Source: Chlamydiota bacterium
Lineage (GTDB): Bacteria > Chlamydiota > Chlamydiia > Chlamydiales > Rhabdochlamydiaceae
Assembly (NCBI GenBank): GCA_013287705.1
Contig: JABDDH010000005.1
Span: 1-38,894, forward strand
DNA: 38,894 nucleotides
Direction of reading: 5' to 3'
Both the position numbers and the translations under genes were made by a program. This document shows, piece by piece, positions 1 to 11,121 of this stretch. Under the pieces are notes generated by a model. It saw nothing but the letters and a program-made list of their open reading frames with translations. It was not told the DNA's origin and ran no database searches. How positions within the stretch are numbered: position 1 is the stretch's first letter; every line of letters starts with the position of its first letter.

Positions 1-1886
1 GCTCCATCAAGGATCTCTACGGCTTTATCAAACTCGCCAGGGGAGATCTCGCCTAGAGCAGAACGCCTCTGTATCTCTTGAGAGAGACGCTCCTTCCATG
101 GAGCAACTTGTCTAATTGGGACATTGTGATACTCAAAAAACACTTTGTTAGAAGGCGGGTGGCCAATTTGCTGGATGATGTAGTTCATCAATGTCAGATC
201 AACCACTTGATCGATATTTGCCTGGTCGGCAAATAATGGATGTTGACTCTGAACAACCATGGTAAACAGAAGGATCCCAAGCGCCCAGACGTCAGCTTTT
301 GTAGTGAGCCTTTCATTGATAAAGTACTCCTCTGGTGTGCGAATCGTGCGTGTGCCATAGTGTATTCTTTTCCGCATTAACTCTCCTTTTTCTCCGATCC
401 ATGCTTTGCCAAAATCGATCAGGAAAGCCTCGCCGGCTGTAACCATAACGTTACTTGGTGAAAGATCGGTGTGGCATAACCCTTTCTGTGCAAGAAAATC
501 GACTGTCTCGCTGATCTGAGAAAAGAGTTTTTTAATTTCCAGTGGCAACAGAGCCCTTTGTTGCAAAAGGTCATAGAGCGTCTTTTCCTGTTCTTCAAAT
601 AGAAGATGAACTTTTGTTTTTTCAAATTCATACCCTAGGAGTCGACAGATACGCGTTGATTGAGGATGGAGGTGCAAGTAAGCGTGCATGCGAATCTCAT
701 TTCCGACTTCATAAATAAAGTCATTTTCTATTGACACTGTTTTAATGACATGGGGTCTACTCCCAGATGCAGTAGGCAGTCGATAGACCTTGCCAAAGGC
801 ACCTTTTCCAATCTCTTGAGCCATCTCTTTTCCTTGAATGGACAACTCTAGGAGACTTGGTACTGAAGGCTCTTCCTTGATATTTAACTGTGATAGAGTA
901 GCCAAGGCCTGTGTTAAGCTGCATCGCTCTTGTGCGTAGAGAAAAACTTCTGCACAAAAAACGCGTAACGATGCGGGCAATGGAGCCTGGCTCCAGGTCG
1001 GGTCTGCTTTTTTCGGGAAGCGAATAGGGTCACAGCCATAACGCGTCAGTTGTCGGTTAAGGTATATCTCATCTAGTACATATGAGTGCATAGGCCCCAG
1101 GGCGTTCACTTGAGCAAGGAGTTCTGCAGCTTTATCCCAAACCCAATACACGTCTTCAGAGAGCTTTTCCGGATACGGTTTTTTAATTATTTGAATGGGG
1201 AACGATTTGGTATATAAATAATAGATTACAGAGGCCACGGCAAAGAGACTGCTTTTTTCATTTAATATATCGTGAATATAAACCTCCGGTGGTGCGTAGT
1301 CGGGATCTGGAAAATCCATAGAGTGACCAACAAAAAAATAAGGAAGAGAGGAGAGGTGGCGAGAGCTTGTAATGTAGACACGGCCTTTGTCGACGAGGAT
1401 ATGCTCTAGTGTCAGGTTGCGATGAAAATAGCCCTCTTTCTGGAGCGCTATCAGACCCTGGATCAACTGCACGCCAATCTGTTGAATCTCTTCGAGTGTA
1501 AAGGTGTGCGCGCCTTTGTCTGTCAATGTACGTAGGCTGACACCTTTTTCGACATAAAAAAGACCACGGACCTCTGTGTTTCGAATCCATTTTCCTATGA
1601 CTGGAATCAAGCAGGCAATGCTATTTAGTTTATTCAATAGGGCCCTTTCATCGGTGTAGCGTCTATTCCCATGTCTTGTGCGAACACCAAAAACCTTAGC
1701 TACGCAGCTGATCTCTCCTACTGTAATGTGATACACCTCTGATAGAGAAGCGGAAGAGTTGGGATGGGTGGAGAGAAATTTCTCTACTCGTACACATTGA
1801 GTCTGATCCGCCGCTGGGACGATTGTTGGTAGATTGGGAAAAAATGTTCCTTTTAAAGAATCTATACAAGGACTTGCTGCTGCCAT
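1..1886 (-). CDS. Tandem kinase-domain protein (N-terminal pseudokinase + C-terminal Ser/Thr kinase), 3' end truncated by window edge
   Basis: Manual reverse-strand translation from ATG at 1886 (upstream GGAGG) is open to base 1. Domain 1: VAKVF, HRNLTLEHIL, no DFG, YAPPE. Domain 2: IGKGAFGKVYR, VIK, CHTDLSPSNVMV, IDFGKAW, RTPEEYF, ADVWALGILL. Absent from the ORF track because no stop lies in the window. Confidence 0.9.
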   Translation of the reverse strand, partial: MAAASPCIDSLKGTFFPNLPTIVPAADQTQCVRVEKFLSTHPNSSASLSEVYHITVGEISCVAKVFGVRTRHGNRRYTDERALLNKLNSIACLIPVIGKWIRNTEVRGLFYVEKGVSLRTLTDKGAHTFTLEEIQQIGVQLIQGLIALQKEGYFHRNLTLEHILVDKGRVYITSSRHLSSLPYFFVGHSMDFPDPDYAPPEVYIHDILNEKSSLFAVASVIYYLYTKSFPIQIIKKPYPEKLSEDVYWVWDKAAELLAQVNALGPMHSYVLDEIYLNRQLTRYGCDPIRFPKKADPTWSQAPLPASLRVFCAEVFLYAQERCSLTQALATLSQLNIKEEPSVPSLLELSIQGKEMAQEIGKGAFGKVYRLPTASGSRPHVIKTVSIENDFIYEVGNEIRMHAYLHLHPQSTRICRLLGYEFEKTKVHLLFEEQEKTLYDLLQQRALLPLEIKKLFSQISETVDFLAQKGLCHTDLSPSNVMVTAGEAFLIDFGKAWIGEKGELMRKRIHYGTRTIRTPEEYFINERLTTKADVWALGILLFTMVVQSQHPLFADQANIDQVVDLTLMNYIIQQIGHPPSNKVFFEYHNVPIRQVAPWKERLSQEIQRRSALGEISPGEFDKAVEILDG

Positions 1887-1983
1887 ATCTCCTCCATTGA
1901 GAATGTCTAGCTATACTCAAACAACTATATACACACTGTGACTCAAAATTTGGATTTAAAGAAAATATACTGCTCTTCTTTTT

Positions 1984-4900
1984 TTATTTTAGCGAGAACT
2001 CTTTCTCTAACATCTGTTGCACATGGGTTGTAAGCGCCTCTGGTCCCTTAATGCCGACAAGGGAGAAGCTTTTTCTGATCCCCCCTTTTTCGATGATAAG
2101 TCCGAACTTGTCACATTTTAAGAGGCTAATCTCCTTTTGGCTTGCAATAAGACGTAATGAGGAAAGAGAGATGAGGTAGAGCGCCTCTTGTGGAGGGGGG
2201 CCAAAACGGTCTTCGAGTTCAGACTTTAATGCCTGAATCTCAGCAAGAGAGCCTGCATCACCCAGGCGCTGATAGAGCTCAAGGCGCAAGGAGACCTCAT
2301 TGACATAGCTTTCAGGAAGGCGTACATCCCAGTAGAATTCGATTTTTGTTTCACTGAAATCTGGCTTTTTTTTCTGTTGCAATGCAAGGACTGTCTTTTT
2401 GAGCAGTTTGCAGTAGAGGTGAAAGCCGATGTTTGAGATCTGCCCGGACTGCTCTGTACCCAAAATATTACCCGCGCCGCGGATCTCCAGGTCGCGCATG
2501 GCAATTTTCATCCCGCCGCCATAGCCCCCAGCTTCAATAAGAGCCTGGAGACGTTTCTTTGAGAGCTCCGGCAGCCTCTCATACGATGGGGTGAGGAGGT
2601 AGGCGTAGCCGGGTCTACTACTTCTGCCGACTCTGCCGCGCAGCTGGTAGAGGTCGGCAAGGCCAAATTGATCGGCTCTATCGATGAGGATTGTATTGGC
2701 ATTGGGGATGTCGATGCCGTTTTCGACAATCGTCGTTGCCACTAAGATGTCGGCCTTGCCCTCTTTAAAGGCGCGGAAGATGGTGTCGAGCTCATCGCCA
2801 TCCATCTGTCCGTGGCCTGTCACGATGCGCGCTTCGGGAAGAAGTTTCCTTAGCTCTGCTGTGATGGTAAAGATCGATTCTACCCGGTTGTGGATAAAGA
2901 AGGCTTGTCCGCCCCGCGAGAGCTCTTGCAGGAGGGCTCTGCGGATCAGATCGGGGTTGCGATCGAGAAGCAGGGTTTTAATCGGCAGGCGATTTTGAGG
3001 AGGGGTGTTGATGAGGGAGATTTCACGTGCGCCGATAAGTGATAGATAGAGGGTACGTGGAATCGGTGTGGCAGAGAGCGAGAGTGTGTCAACGCCGACT
3101 TTGAGCGCTTTGAGGTGCTCTTTTGCCCGGACTCCAAAGCGCTGCTCTTCGTCGATAATTAAGAGCCCTAAATCGTGAAAGATCACATCTTTGCTGATTA
3201 ATCTGTGTGTGCCGATGAGGATGTCAATTTCGCCGCAGCAAAGCTTATCTAAAGTTTTGCGATTTTCAGAGGCCGTCTGGAACCTGGAGACGATCCCGAT
3301 GCGGATTGGAAAATGGGACATCCTGTCGCAAAATGTCTCGTAGTGTTGCAGCGCAAGGACGGTTGTGGGAACAAGAAGAGCGACCTGTTTTTTTCCATCC
3401 GAGACCGCTTTAAAGGCGGCTCGCATAGCGACCTCTGTCTTCCCGTAACCGACATCGCCGCAGATCAGTCTGTCCATTGCTTTAGAAGAGGAGATCTCTT
3501 GTTTCAGGTCGTTGATGGCTTTTTGTTGATCCTCTGTTGTGACAAAGGGGAACTCTTCTTCAAAGGCGATGAGATCATTCCCATCTTCTGGACAAGGAGT
3601 GCCCCCATGAATGGTTCTTTCTGCATGCATCTTGAGGAGCTCTTCTGCGTAGCCGACAAGAGCCTTTTCTGCAAGCGTTCGTGTTCGCGACCATCTACTG
3701 CCTCCGATGGTATGGAACGTTGGCGTCTCATCTTTTGATCCAATATAGCGCGAGACAAGATAGGATTGAGAGATGGGGACAAGGAGCCTACTCTCTTCGG
3801 CAAATTGCAAGATGAGAAATTCTGTCTCCTCACCCAGATGGTTTTTATGTCTCTCTAATCCCAGATACTTGCAGATTCCTTGATGAAAGTGGACCGCAAG
3901 GTCACCGGGCGTGAGGGGGTCGTACTGTGATGCTGTTGAGGCGTAGTTTGTCCTCCACTTTTCTTGAGGGACTTTGTACTTCCCAGAGAGTTCAGCAGAG
4001 GGTAGTAAGAGAGTGTTGCTAAGGAGAAAGCCGCTTGAAAGGTAGCCGCGCTTAAAATGGGCATAGGGGATCTGGGCGCGGTACCGTTTTTCTTCTAAAT
4101 CGGAGGTGACAATACAGTTGATCTGCAACTGATTCTGCAGGCAAAGAGCTCCGAGTAGCTCCTCTTCTGACCTTGTAGAAAAGGCGTCATGGACGGGAAT
4201 GAACGGGTGGGCCCACCTGTGCGCTTGAATCTGCTTCGAAAAAAAAGAGAAGGCGATCGTCGACATGAGCCCTTTTTTATGCGTTACGACCTCTGAGAGC
4301 TCCTCTAGACGTTCATGTGTAAAAAAAAGGCGCTGTTTGTTTTCTGTTGCTTGAAAAAATTTTTCAAAAGAGAGGTTTTTGTAGAGCTCTTTTAGTTCGA
4401 CATATCGATCTTCTAAAGTTTTCAGGTCATCGAAAATAATAAGAGAATCTGGGTCGAGATAATCCAGAAGTGCGCCTGTTACCTCCGTCTCTTCTAGAGG
4501 AGAGAGAAAGATCTCTTCTGCTTGCCCTGTCGTTTTTTGTCCGATTGGGTCGTAGGTGCGGATCTTTTCAATGGTATCGCCGAAAAAATCGATGCGGTAG
4601 GGGGTGTAGGCCGACAGGGGAAAGATATCGACAATGCCACCGCGTATGGCAAATTCTCCCTTGTCACAAGCCACAGGGGCACGCTTGTAGCCAAAAGAGC
4701 TGAGTAATTCTGGTAGTGTCGCAAAAGGAATGAGGGATCCGACTTGCCACGTTCTGCACGCCTTTCCCATCTTTTCAGGTTTTGGCACAGGGGCGAGACT
4801 CGCATGGAGTGAGGCAAAGAGAACAACTTGTCCTTTTTTTTGGATCAGATGGTTTAAGATTTCAGATCTGCGCCCTGCAATATCTACAGAGGGGATCTGT

Positions 4901-5145
4901 TCTTGAGCTGGGAATTGGATGAGGTCGGGGATAAAGTAGCGCAGGTCATCGGATAGCCTGCTCTCTTCTCTTGGCTCTGAAATAACCAGAATGTCTTTTC
5001 CAAGAGCTTTAGAGAGCGCCGTAAGGACGGCTTTTGGTGCATCCCAGAGCCCATCGATAAGAATCGACCCCTCTTTATGAAGCTGCTCAATAAAAACAGA
5101 GAGCAGCTTCTGATCCAGAAGATCTATGATTTCTTTGAAAGACAT
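1984..5145 (-). CDS. mfd: Transcription-repair coupling factor Mfd
   Basis: 1053 aa; CarD-like region ([20 protein letters not shown]), helicase motifs [43 protein letters not shown]. Confidence 0.97.
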   Translation of the reverse strand: MSFKEIIDLLDQKLLSVFIEQLHKEGSILIDGLWDAPKAVLTALSKALGKDILVISEPREESRLSDDLRYFIPDLIQFPAQEQIPSVDIAGRRSEILNHLIQKKGQVVLFASLHASLAPVPKPEKMGKACRTWQVGSLIPFATLPELLSSFGYKRAPVACDKGEFAIRGGIVDIFPLSAYTPYRIDFFGDTIEKIRTYDPIGQKTTGQAEEIFLSPLEETEVTGALLDYLDPDSLIIFDDLKTLEDRYVELKELYKNLSFEKFFQATENKQRLFFTHERLEELSEVVTHKKGLMSTIAFSFFSKQIQAHRWAHPFIPVHDAFSTRSEEELLGALCLQNQLQINCIVTSDLEEKRYRAQIPYAHFKRGYLSSGFLLSNTLLLPSAELSGKYKVPQEKWRTNYASTASQYDPLTPGDLAVHFHQGICKYLGLERHKNHLGEETEFLILQFAEESRLLVPISQSYLVSRYIGSKDETPTFHTIGGSRWSRTRTLAEKALVGYAEELLKMHAERTIHGGTPCPEDGNDLIAFEEEFPFVTTEDQQKAINDLKQEISSSKAMDRLICGDVGYGKTEVAMRAAFKAVSDGKKQVALLVPTTVLALQHYETFCDRMSHFPIRIGIVSRFQTASENRKTLDKLCCGEIDILIGTHRLISKDVIFHDLGLLIIDEEQRFGVRAKEHLKALKVGVDTLSLSATPIPRTLYLSLIGAREISLINTPPQNRLPIKTLLLDRNPDLIRRALLQELSRGGQAFFIHNRVESIFTITAELRKLLPEARIVTGHGQMDGDELDTIFRAFKEGKADILVATTIVENGIDIPNANTILIDRADQFGLADLYQLRGRVGRSSRPGYAYLLTPSYERLPELSKKRLQALIEAGGYGGGMKIAMRDLEIRGAGNILGTEQSGQISNIGFHLYCKLLKKTVLALQQKKKPDFSETKIEFYWDVRLPESYVNEVSLRLELYQRLGDAGSLAEIQALKSELEDRFGPPPQEALYLISLSSLRLIASQKEISLLKCDKFGLIIEKGGIRKSFSLVGIKGPEALTTHVQQMLEKEFSLK

Positions 5146-7757
5146 TCTCGCGCTTTTTCAAAGGCTTGATGGATCCGTTCCGGCTCTTTACCCCCGGCTT
5201 GTGCCGAATCGGCTTTGCCACCGCCGCTGCCGCCAATAACGGGTGCGATCTCTTTGATGAGAGAGCCTGCCTGAACCCCTTTTTGGATCAGGTCTTGACT
5301 GACGCGGATTAAAAGAGCGCAACGCCCGTCAATAGCATGCGCCAAGATGATGACACACGATTGCGCTTTGCGCATCAGGGCGTCGGCAAGTTCTGGGAGT
5401 TCACTACTTTCCACGTCAACGACGGCTGTAATTAACGGTGTTGCGCCAATAAGCTCTCTTTTTTCTACAATTTCTTGTGCGAGCAGTTTGATAGCAACGC
5501 TTTTGAGCTGTTTAATTGTCTGGGAAAGGGTGCGATTTTCTTCGATAACAGCCATCGCTCGAGCTAGCAGCTGAGGCGGGGTTGCTTTCAGAACATGAGA
5601 GCTCTCTGTAATCAGATCATCTTTAGCATAACAAAATTGGACGGCGGCATCGCGGATAACGGCTTCGATCCTGCGGACACCAGCTGCCACGCTACTCTCT
5701 TTGCGAATGCGAAAAAAGCAGATAGAGCCTGTTTTTTTGACATGGGTTCCCCCACAGAGTTCTTTGGACTCTCCAGCTGTCACAACGCGTACGTGGCTTC
5801 CATACTTGTCGCCGAAAAACTGCTTAATATCTGGACGCTTATGGGCCTCTTCAAGGCTAATTTCAAAGGTCTCCACGGAATCATTGCGACGCACAAGGGC
5901 ATTGACGAATTGTTCCACTTTACGGATCTCTTCGCTTGAGAGGGCTTTATGGTGATTAAAGTCAAAGCGCAGATGGAGGGCGTCGACAAGGGAGCCTGCT
6001 TGGCGGATATGGCTTCCAAGGATTTGTTGCAAAGCAAAATGAAGCAGGTGAGTCGCTGTGTGGTTATTTGCGATCTCAATCCTTTTTTCACTGTCCACTT
6101 CTGCATAGAGGGTCTCTCCAACACGGAATGATCCTCTAAGACATCTTCCTATGTGGACAATGATCCCGGGAAATGGAGATTTGCAGTCGGTAACAAAAAA
6201 GCTTCCTTTTTGCTGTGACAAGAGCCCTGTATCTCCGACTTGGCCTCCCTTTTCTGCATAAAAGGGGGTCTGCTCCAAAACGATCATCCCCTCTTCTCCC
6301 TCTCCAATTTCATCGACAAACTTTCCATTGATCAGAATGGCTGTTGTCAGAGTCGTCATCTGCATCTTGTCATAGCCGACAAATTGGCATGGAGGATGGC
6401 TCTTTGTAAAGTCGGTAAAGAGGCTCTCTTCTGCTAGCTGATCGTGTTTCTCTTTACTTGCACGCGACCTTAGGCGCGCTTCCTCTTCGAGAATCTGATA
6501 CCCTTTTGTATCCACATGGAGATGATTGTCTTTTGCAAGAAGAAGAACTTCGTCTAAAGGCAACCCGTAAGTATCTTTGAGCTTAAAGGCCTCTTCCCCC
6601 GTAATTTCTTTAGGAGAGCGCTCTTTTGCTTGATCGATCACTTGATTCAAGATCTGGCCTCCGCGCTTTAAGGTGCGGATAAACCCCTCTTCTTCAAGTG
6701 TCAGCACTTCAGCAATACGCGCCTGAGAGCTTATAAGCTCTGGATAATCTTCTCCCATCTCATCAATTAGGCGTGGCAAAAGATCTTTTAAAAATGGCTT
6801 TTGCATCCCGAGCAGATGGCCATAACGGACGGCCCGCCTAATCAATTTGCGTAAGACGTAGCCTCTATCGGTATTGCTCGGCTGAGCACCATCGGCGATC
6901 GCAAAGCTGAGGGAGCGGATGTGGTCTGCAATCACATGGAAAGCGGGATTTTGATTCAGATACTTTTTCCCAACAATCTCTTCTGTTTGAGCAATTAAAC
7001 TGCGTAAAACATCGGTTTCAAAGACAGTATCGACTCCAATCGAGAGTGCAATTGCTCGCTCAAGTCCCATACCCGTATCAATTGAAGGGCGAGGTAATGG
7101 ATCAAGTTTTCCTGAAAGGTTGCGATTATACTGCATGAAGACAAGATTCCAGAATTCTAAAAAGCGCTCTCCACTGGCATCGTCTTTTGGCGATGTGGCA
7201 GAGCCAAACTGTGTGCCGCGATCGATAAAGAGTTCTGAGCACGGTCCACAAGGTCCCGTATCGCCCATCATCCAGAAGTTGTCTTTTTCACCGATGCGGC
7301 AGATGCGCTTTTGTGGCATATATTTGAGCCATAGATCATACGCCTCATCATCTTTTTCATAGACAGAGATAAAGAGTTTGTCAATGGGGAAATGGAGGAT
7401 TTCTGTTGTGACTTCAAATGCGAATCTAATCGCTTCTTCTTTAAAATAGTCTCCAAAAGAGAAGTTCCCAAGCATCTCAAAAAAGGTGAGGTGGCGCGTT
7501 GTGTGGCCAACATTATCGAGATCGTTGTGTTTGCCGCCGACACGGATACACTTTTGAGATGTGGTAGCGCGCGTATAACTTGAGCGCGTCTTTCCCAAAA
7601 AGAGATCTTTGAATTGGTTCATTCCTGCATTGTTAAAAAGAAGGGTTGGGTCCTCATGGGGTACTACTGGTGCAGAGGGGATAATGGCATGCCCATTTTT
7701 CTGAAAATAATTAAGAAAACGGCGTCGAAGGTCTTTTGATCGCATGGAGCCTCTCAT
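5124..7757 (-). CDS. alaS: Alanyl-tRNA synthetase
   Basis: 877 aa; N-terminus RRRFLNYFQKNGHAIIPSAPVVPHEDPTLLFNNAGMNQFKD; HTATHLLHFAL and CGGTHV editing motifs; GGSGGGKADSAQAGG C-terminus. Start may be the internal Met at 7745. Confidence 0.97.
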   Translation of the reverse strand: MRGSMRSKDLRRRFLNYFQKNGHAIIPSAPVVPHEDPTLLFNNAGMNQFKDLFLGKTRSSYTRATTSQKCIRVGGKHNDLDNVGHTTRHLTFFEMLGNFSFGDYFKEEAIRFAFEVTTEILHFPIDKLFISVYEKDDEAYDLWLKYMPQKRICRIGEKDNFWMMGDTGPCGPCSELFIDRGTQFGSATSPKDDASGERFLEFWNLVFMQYNRNLSGKLDPLPRPSIDTGMGLERAIALSIGVDTVFETDVLRSLIAQTEEIVGKKYLNQNPAFHVIADHIRSLSFAIADGAQPSNTDRGYVLRKLIRRAVRYGHLLGMQKPFLKDLLPRLIDEMGEDYPELISSQARIAEVLTLEEEGFIRTLKRGGQILNQVIDQAKERSPKEITGEEAFKLKDTYGLPLDEVLLLAKDNHLHVDTKGYQILEEEARLRSRASKEKHDQLAEESLFTDFTKSHPPCQFVGYDKMQMTTLTTAILINGKFVDEIGEGEEGMIVLEQTPFYAEKGGQVGDTGLLSQQKGSFFVTDCKSPFPGIIVHIGRCLRGSFRVGETLYAEVDSEKRIEIANNHTATHLLHFALQQILGSHIRQAGSLVDALHLRFDFNHHKALSSEEIRKVEQFVNALVRRNDSVETFEISLEEAHKRPDIKQFFGDKYGSHVRVVTAGESKELCGGTHVKKTGSICFFRIRKESSVAAGVRRIEAVIRDAAVQFCYAKDDLITESSHVLKATPPQLLARAMAVIEENRTLSQTIKQLKSVAIKLLAQEIVEKRELIGATPLITAVVDVESSELPELADALMRKAQSCVIILAHAIDGRCALLIRVSQDLIQKGVQAGSLIKEIAPVIGGSGGGKADSAQAGGKEPERIHQAFEKARECLSKKS

Positions 7758-9055
7758 GATGTAGAAGTGACGTTTGTAACTTGTGCTGTGTGGGTCTCTT
7801 TTATAAAAATCAGTAAAATGAGCGAAACAAGTAAATAGGCAGGTAACGTGAAGAGCGCTACTTTATACACTTCGATCGGGAAGAGACGGGCGCCATTCAG
7901 CATTTCGCCCTTCCATCCCATATCGAGGAACTTGCCCGTTAATGGATCGGAGAGTGCTCCAAATAACGCATCAAAGGCATTCATAAAACCGACAGATGTC
8001 GCTGCTAAAATGGGCGTGTTAATCTCACGAATCATTGTGAAACAGAGGAGAAAGCAGCTAATCGACGCTCCAAAAATCAGTAGAGATAAAGTTAGTAGAG
8101 GAAGAGATAAAGGGATGTAAAGAATGGCTGTAATGGACAATAGAGCGATGGAGATGCCCCAGTACATCACCGGTTTATGAAAACCGAAAAAGTTGGAAAA
8201 CCAGCCAGCAATAGGGGCTCCGATGGCGAATCCAATAAAGATGAGGGAGACAAGATTTGCTGCTTGGATTTGCTCAAAGCCGTAATTTTGCATCATAAAG
8301 GGAACTCCCCAGAGGCCGCCAAAAATGGATACAGGAGCAAAAGCAAGTCCACTGTAAATCGAAAGAAGCCACGCTTGGGGTTTGAGTAAAATTTGTTTTA
8401 ACCCGGAAGTGACCTTTAACCCCTTGAGGCTAGAGTTGCTCTCTTTACTCCCATCGCGGATGATACAGAAAAAAAGCAGGGAGAGCAAAAAGCCGGCACC
8501 ACTTATCCAGAAAAGAGCCTCTCTCCATTCCATCATTTTAATGAATTGAGCAAGAGGAGCTTGTCCGCATACAGCGCCGAGCATACCAACTGTCATCATC
8601 AAGCCAGCCATGAAAGCAAATTGATTTTTAGGAAACCAGTTTCCAATGAGTTTAAGGCAGTTGATCGCAGCAAAGGCGGCTCCGGCACCTGATAAAAATC
8701 TTCCTGTTGTTGCCCACGCTAAACTCTCTGAACAAGAAAAGATCCAGGTTCCCAAGGCACAGACTAAAATGGCAATAGATGTGACTTTTCGTGGTCCAAA
8801 TCGGTCAACGAGAAGCCCTGCTGGGATTTGTAACAAAAGGTAGGCGTAGAAGTAGGAGGCGGCTAGGTTGCCAAGATCGGTGGCGTTGATCTGGAAGGTG
8901 CTCATCAGATCTGAGGTCATCACACTTGGGGAGACCTCAATTGCGAACTTATAGAACATGAAAGTTGAGCCAAGAAGCCAGATGAGCCAAGGGTATAATT
9001 TTTTTTTCACTTTTACCTTCCCTTTTAAGAATAAGAGATAGGATAGCAGAAGCAA
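7754..9055 (-). CDS. MFS transporter
   Basis: Multi-TM protein with GLLVDRFGPRKV MFS loop motif; true start probably a downstream GTG/KKKLYPWLIWLLG; stop overlaps alaS start. Confidence 0.85.
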   Translation of the reverse strand: MLLLSYLLFLKGKVKVKKKLYPWLIWLLGSTFMFYKFAIEVSPSVMTSDLMSTFQINATDLGNLAASYFYAYLLLQIPAGLLVDRFGPRKVTSIAILVCALGTWIFSCSESLAWATTGRFLSGAGAAFAAINCLKLIGNWFPKNQFAFMAGLMMTVGMLGAVCGQAPLAQFIKMMEWREALFWISGAGFLLSLLFFCIIRDGSKESNSSLKGLKVTSGLKQILLKPQAWLLSIYSGLAFAPVSIFGGLWGVPFMMQNYGFEQIQAANLVSLIFIGFAIGAPIAGWFSNFFGFHKPVMYWGISIALLSITAILYIPLSLPLLTLSLLIFGASISCFLLCFTMIREINTPILAATSVGFMNAFDALFGALSDPLTGKFLDMGWKGEMLNGARLFPIEVYKVALFTLPAYLLVSLILLIFIKETHTAQVTNVTSTS

Positions 9056-9086
9056 AAGTTTTTTTCCACTATTTGTTTTCTACTCG

Positions 9087-9192
9087 GCTTTGTAACTTTT
9101 GGGGGCCGCCTGCCTCGTCTATTTGCTCTTGGCCGTAGGCCAAACGGCTAAGAGGAATAGACGAGGCAGGCGGCCCCCAAAAGTTACAAAGC
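9087..9192. repeat. Long palindromic repeat (copy A)
   Basis: Perfect 37-bp arms 9087-9123 / 9156-9192 (GCTTTGTAACTTTTGGGGGCCGCCTGCCTCGTCTATT) around a loop that also folds (CTCTTGGCCG..CGGCTAAGAG). Confidence 0.95.
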
Positions 9193-9264
9193 TGAAGTTC
9201 TAGCGGAACCCTTGTGTGTGCCTACTGGGATAGGGTCATAGCTTCTTTATTTTTAAGAGATCGC

Positions 9265-10950
9265 TCAAAATTTTTTTGTCTGAGCTTTATTAAGTATTGT
9301 TCGAAGGTCTTCGATTCTGCCCCCTTTTTGGAAGTGACCATCAAATCGATTTTCCTCGTCTTCCAAGAGGTTGGCACCTGTACAAACAAGTGAGACACCG
9401 TGGTTATTTGGATGTTGTTCTAGAAAATTTCGAACGATTGCCGCTGCCGTAGTTCCTGGGGTTCCGGGCATTTGTTCATCAAAAAAAATCAGATCTGGAA
9501 TTTTTTGAGTCAGCAGTTCGGATGCTGTTGCACCTGGAGTTGCACTGGGTGGTTGAAGTTTTGATGGAAGAGCTCCTGTAGCAGATATTCCCAGTGTTGC
9601 TAATAGATCGTCTGCGTTCTCAAAGTGCGTTATTTGATGCGCGTTGATGCCAAGTTTTTTCAGTAAACGCTGCAGGTAGTTTCGGTTTCCTTCACCATCA
9701 TCTACAATCGCGACACTCATGTCAAAAAATGGAGCCGGCGTTGTTTCTGCTACTGCAGTCGTAGAACTCGTAGCAGTAGAGGTTGATTCTAAATCGGAGG
9801 TTGTTGATGTAGGTTGTAGATCTTGTGGCGATAGTAGTTCAAGAGGAATTTCAAATGCGAAGATTGTTCCTTGAGTTTCAATGCTTTCGAGTCTGATTGG
9901 AGGAGTTTTCTGGTTCATCATGTGAATTAGCATTGCACTGTTCAAAAGGCCTATACCAACTCCTTCTGCTTTTTTAGCTGCACTCCCTACCTGGGAAAAT
10001 GGTTTAAATAATTCAGCCTGTTCTTTTGGAGACATTCCGATGCCTGTGTCTTTGACTTGGAATCGAAAGAGAGGTCCTAACTTGTCGATTGAAACCTCTA
10101 CACTACCTTCTTCTGTAAATTTAATCCCGTTTAAAACTAGATTTGTCAGCGCTTGATTGATTTTTCCCGAATCGCCTATCAACCAATCTGTTGAAGAGAA
10201 CCCGTTATATGAGAATTTGAGTGCCAGTCCTTTTTTCGCAGCTGCGGGGCTAGCTGTGTCTGTAATGGATCGTTCTAGTTCTTCTATTTGAAACGGCTGT
10301 TTAACTAATTTGAGCTGCCCGGCTCCTGATTTTCCCAAAAGAAGAGTCTCCTGAAATATTTCTAGAGCGTTTCCAGCACATGTTCGAGCTTTTTGAATTA
10401 GGGAGAAGAGTCGTGGTACATCGATAGGGGTTCCGTTCGTTTGAAATTCAGAGATTATCTCTAGAGCGTCATCTGTATAGGTGACATTCGGGACAAGCTC
10501 GTTTCTAGCATTATGAACAATCCCTATAAAGGTGAGATTTGTGGCTACATTTTCTGCCTCGTTTAGTGGGCTTACGCTTCTAGATAGTTCCTCAGCTCTA
10601 GGTGTTAGCGCTGGAGAGAGAAGTCTTGACTCGGGTGTGCTGAGGCTGTGTCTGCGGAAGAGTGATGTGCTCTCCTTAACTCGACAGCTTGGAGATTCTG
10701 GTGGCAGTTTTAACGGAGATACTGAACGGGAGGTGCTAGAAAATGATGCAGATGGGGGAAGAGGAGGGGGAAGTTTTGTCGTAACAAGGTCGAAGAGAGA
10801 AGGGGGAGGATCGATTACGAGTGAGTTGAGTTTGTTTGGGTGTTTTGGGATTTCGTTGTTAAGATCCTCTGTTTGAGTGGATGTTTGAGTGGATGCATGT
10901 GTCGTTTGTAATTCTGTTTGAGTGAGTGCAGGTGTCTTAGAAATTGCCAT
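9265..10950 (-). CDS. Soluble hybrid histidine kinase with C-terminal receiver domain
   Basis: 561 aa; N-box INQALTNLVLNGIKFTEEG, DTGIGMS, GVGIGL; receiver IVDDGEGNR, LIFFDEQMPG, CTGA, FQKGG; Ser/Thr/Gln/Pro-rich N-terminus, no obvious TM. Confidence 0.85.
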   Translation of the reverse strand: MAISKTPALTQTELQTTHASTQTSTQTEDLNNEIPKHPNKLNSLVIDPPPSLFDLVTTKLPPPLPPSASFSSTSRSVSPLKLPPESPSCRVKESTSLFRRHSLSTPESRLLSPALTPRAEELSRSVSPLNEAENVATNLTFIGIVHNARNELVPNVTYTDDALEIISEFQTNGTPIDVPRLFSLIQKARTCAGNALEIFQETLLLGKSGAGQLKLVKQPFQIEELERSITDTASPAAAKKGLALKFSYNGFSSTDWLIGDSGKINQALTNLVLNGIKFTEEGSVEVSIDKLGPLFRFQVKDTGIGMSPKEQAELFKPFSQVGSAAKKAEGVGIGLLNSAMLIHMMNQKTPPIRLESIETQGTIFAFEIPLELLSPQDLQPTSTTSDLESTSTATSSTTAVAETTPAPFFDMSVAIVDDGEGNRNYLQRLLKKLGINAHQITHFENADDLLATLGISATGALPSKLQPPSATPGATASELLTQKIPDLIFFDEQMPGTPGTTAAAIVRNFLEQHPNNHGVSLVCTGANLLEDEENRFDGHFQKGGRIEDLRTILNKAQTKKF

Positions 10951-11121
10951 AATTTATATTCTCCCTAGCTTTTGCCAAAAAGAATATCAGGCGCTGATTT
11001 AAATCAAAATTAAAAAATAATTTTTTTACCTATACACAAATAAACTCAAAAGTTGGACTTTACCTACGTCGGGCAGCCACTCATTTTGTGCCCGCCTGCA
11101 TTGTTAAACTTTTTAACTCAC

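Noticed and set aside
419-1920. Small minus-strand ORFs at 419-631, 757-957, 1258-1590, 1696-1920
   Set aside because: Alternate frames of the partial tandem kinase gene, whose true frame is absent from the track
2684-2998. Plus-strand ORFs inside mfd (e.g. 2684-2998, 3313-3738, 4470-4703)
   Set aside because: Antisense to a clear Mfd coding frame; no recognisable domain; typical shadow ORFs
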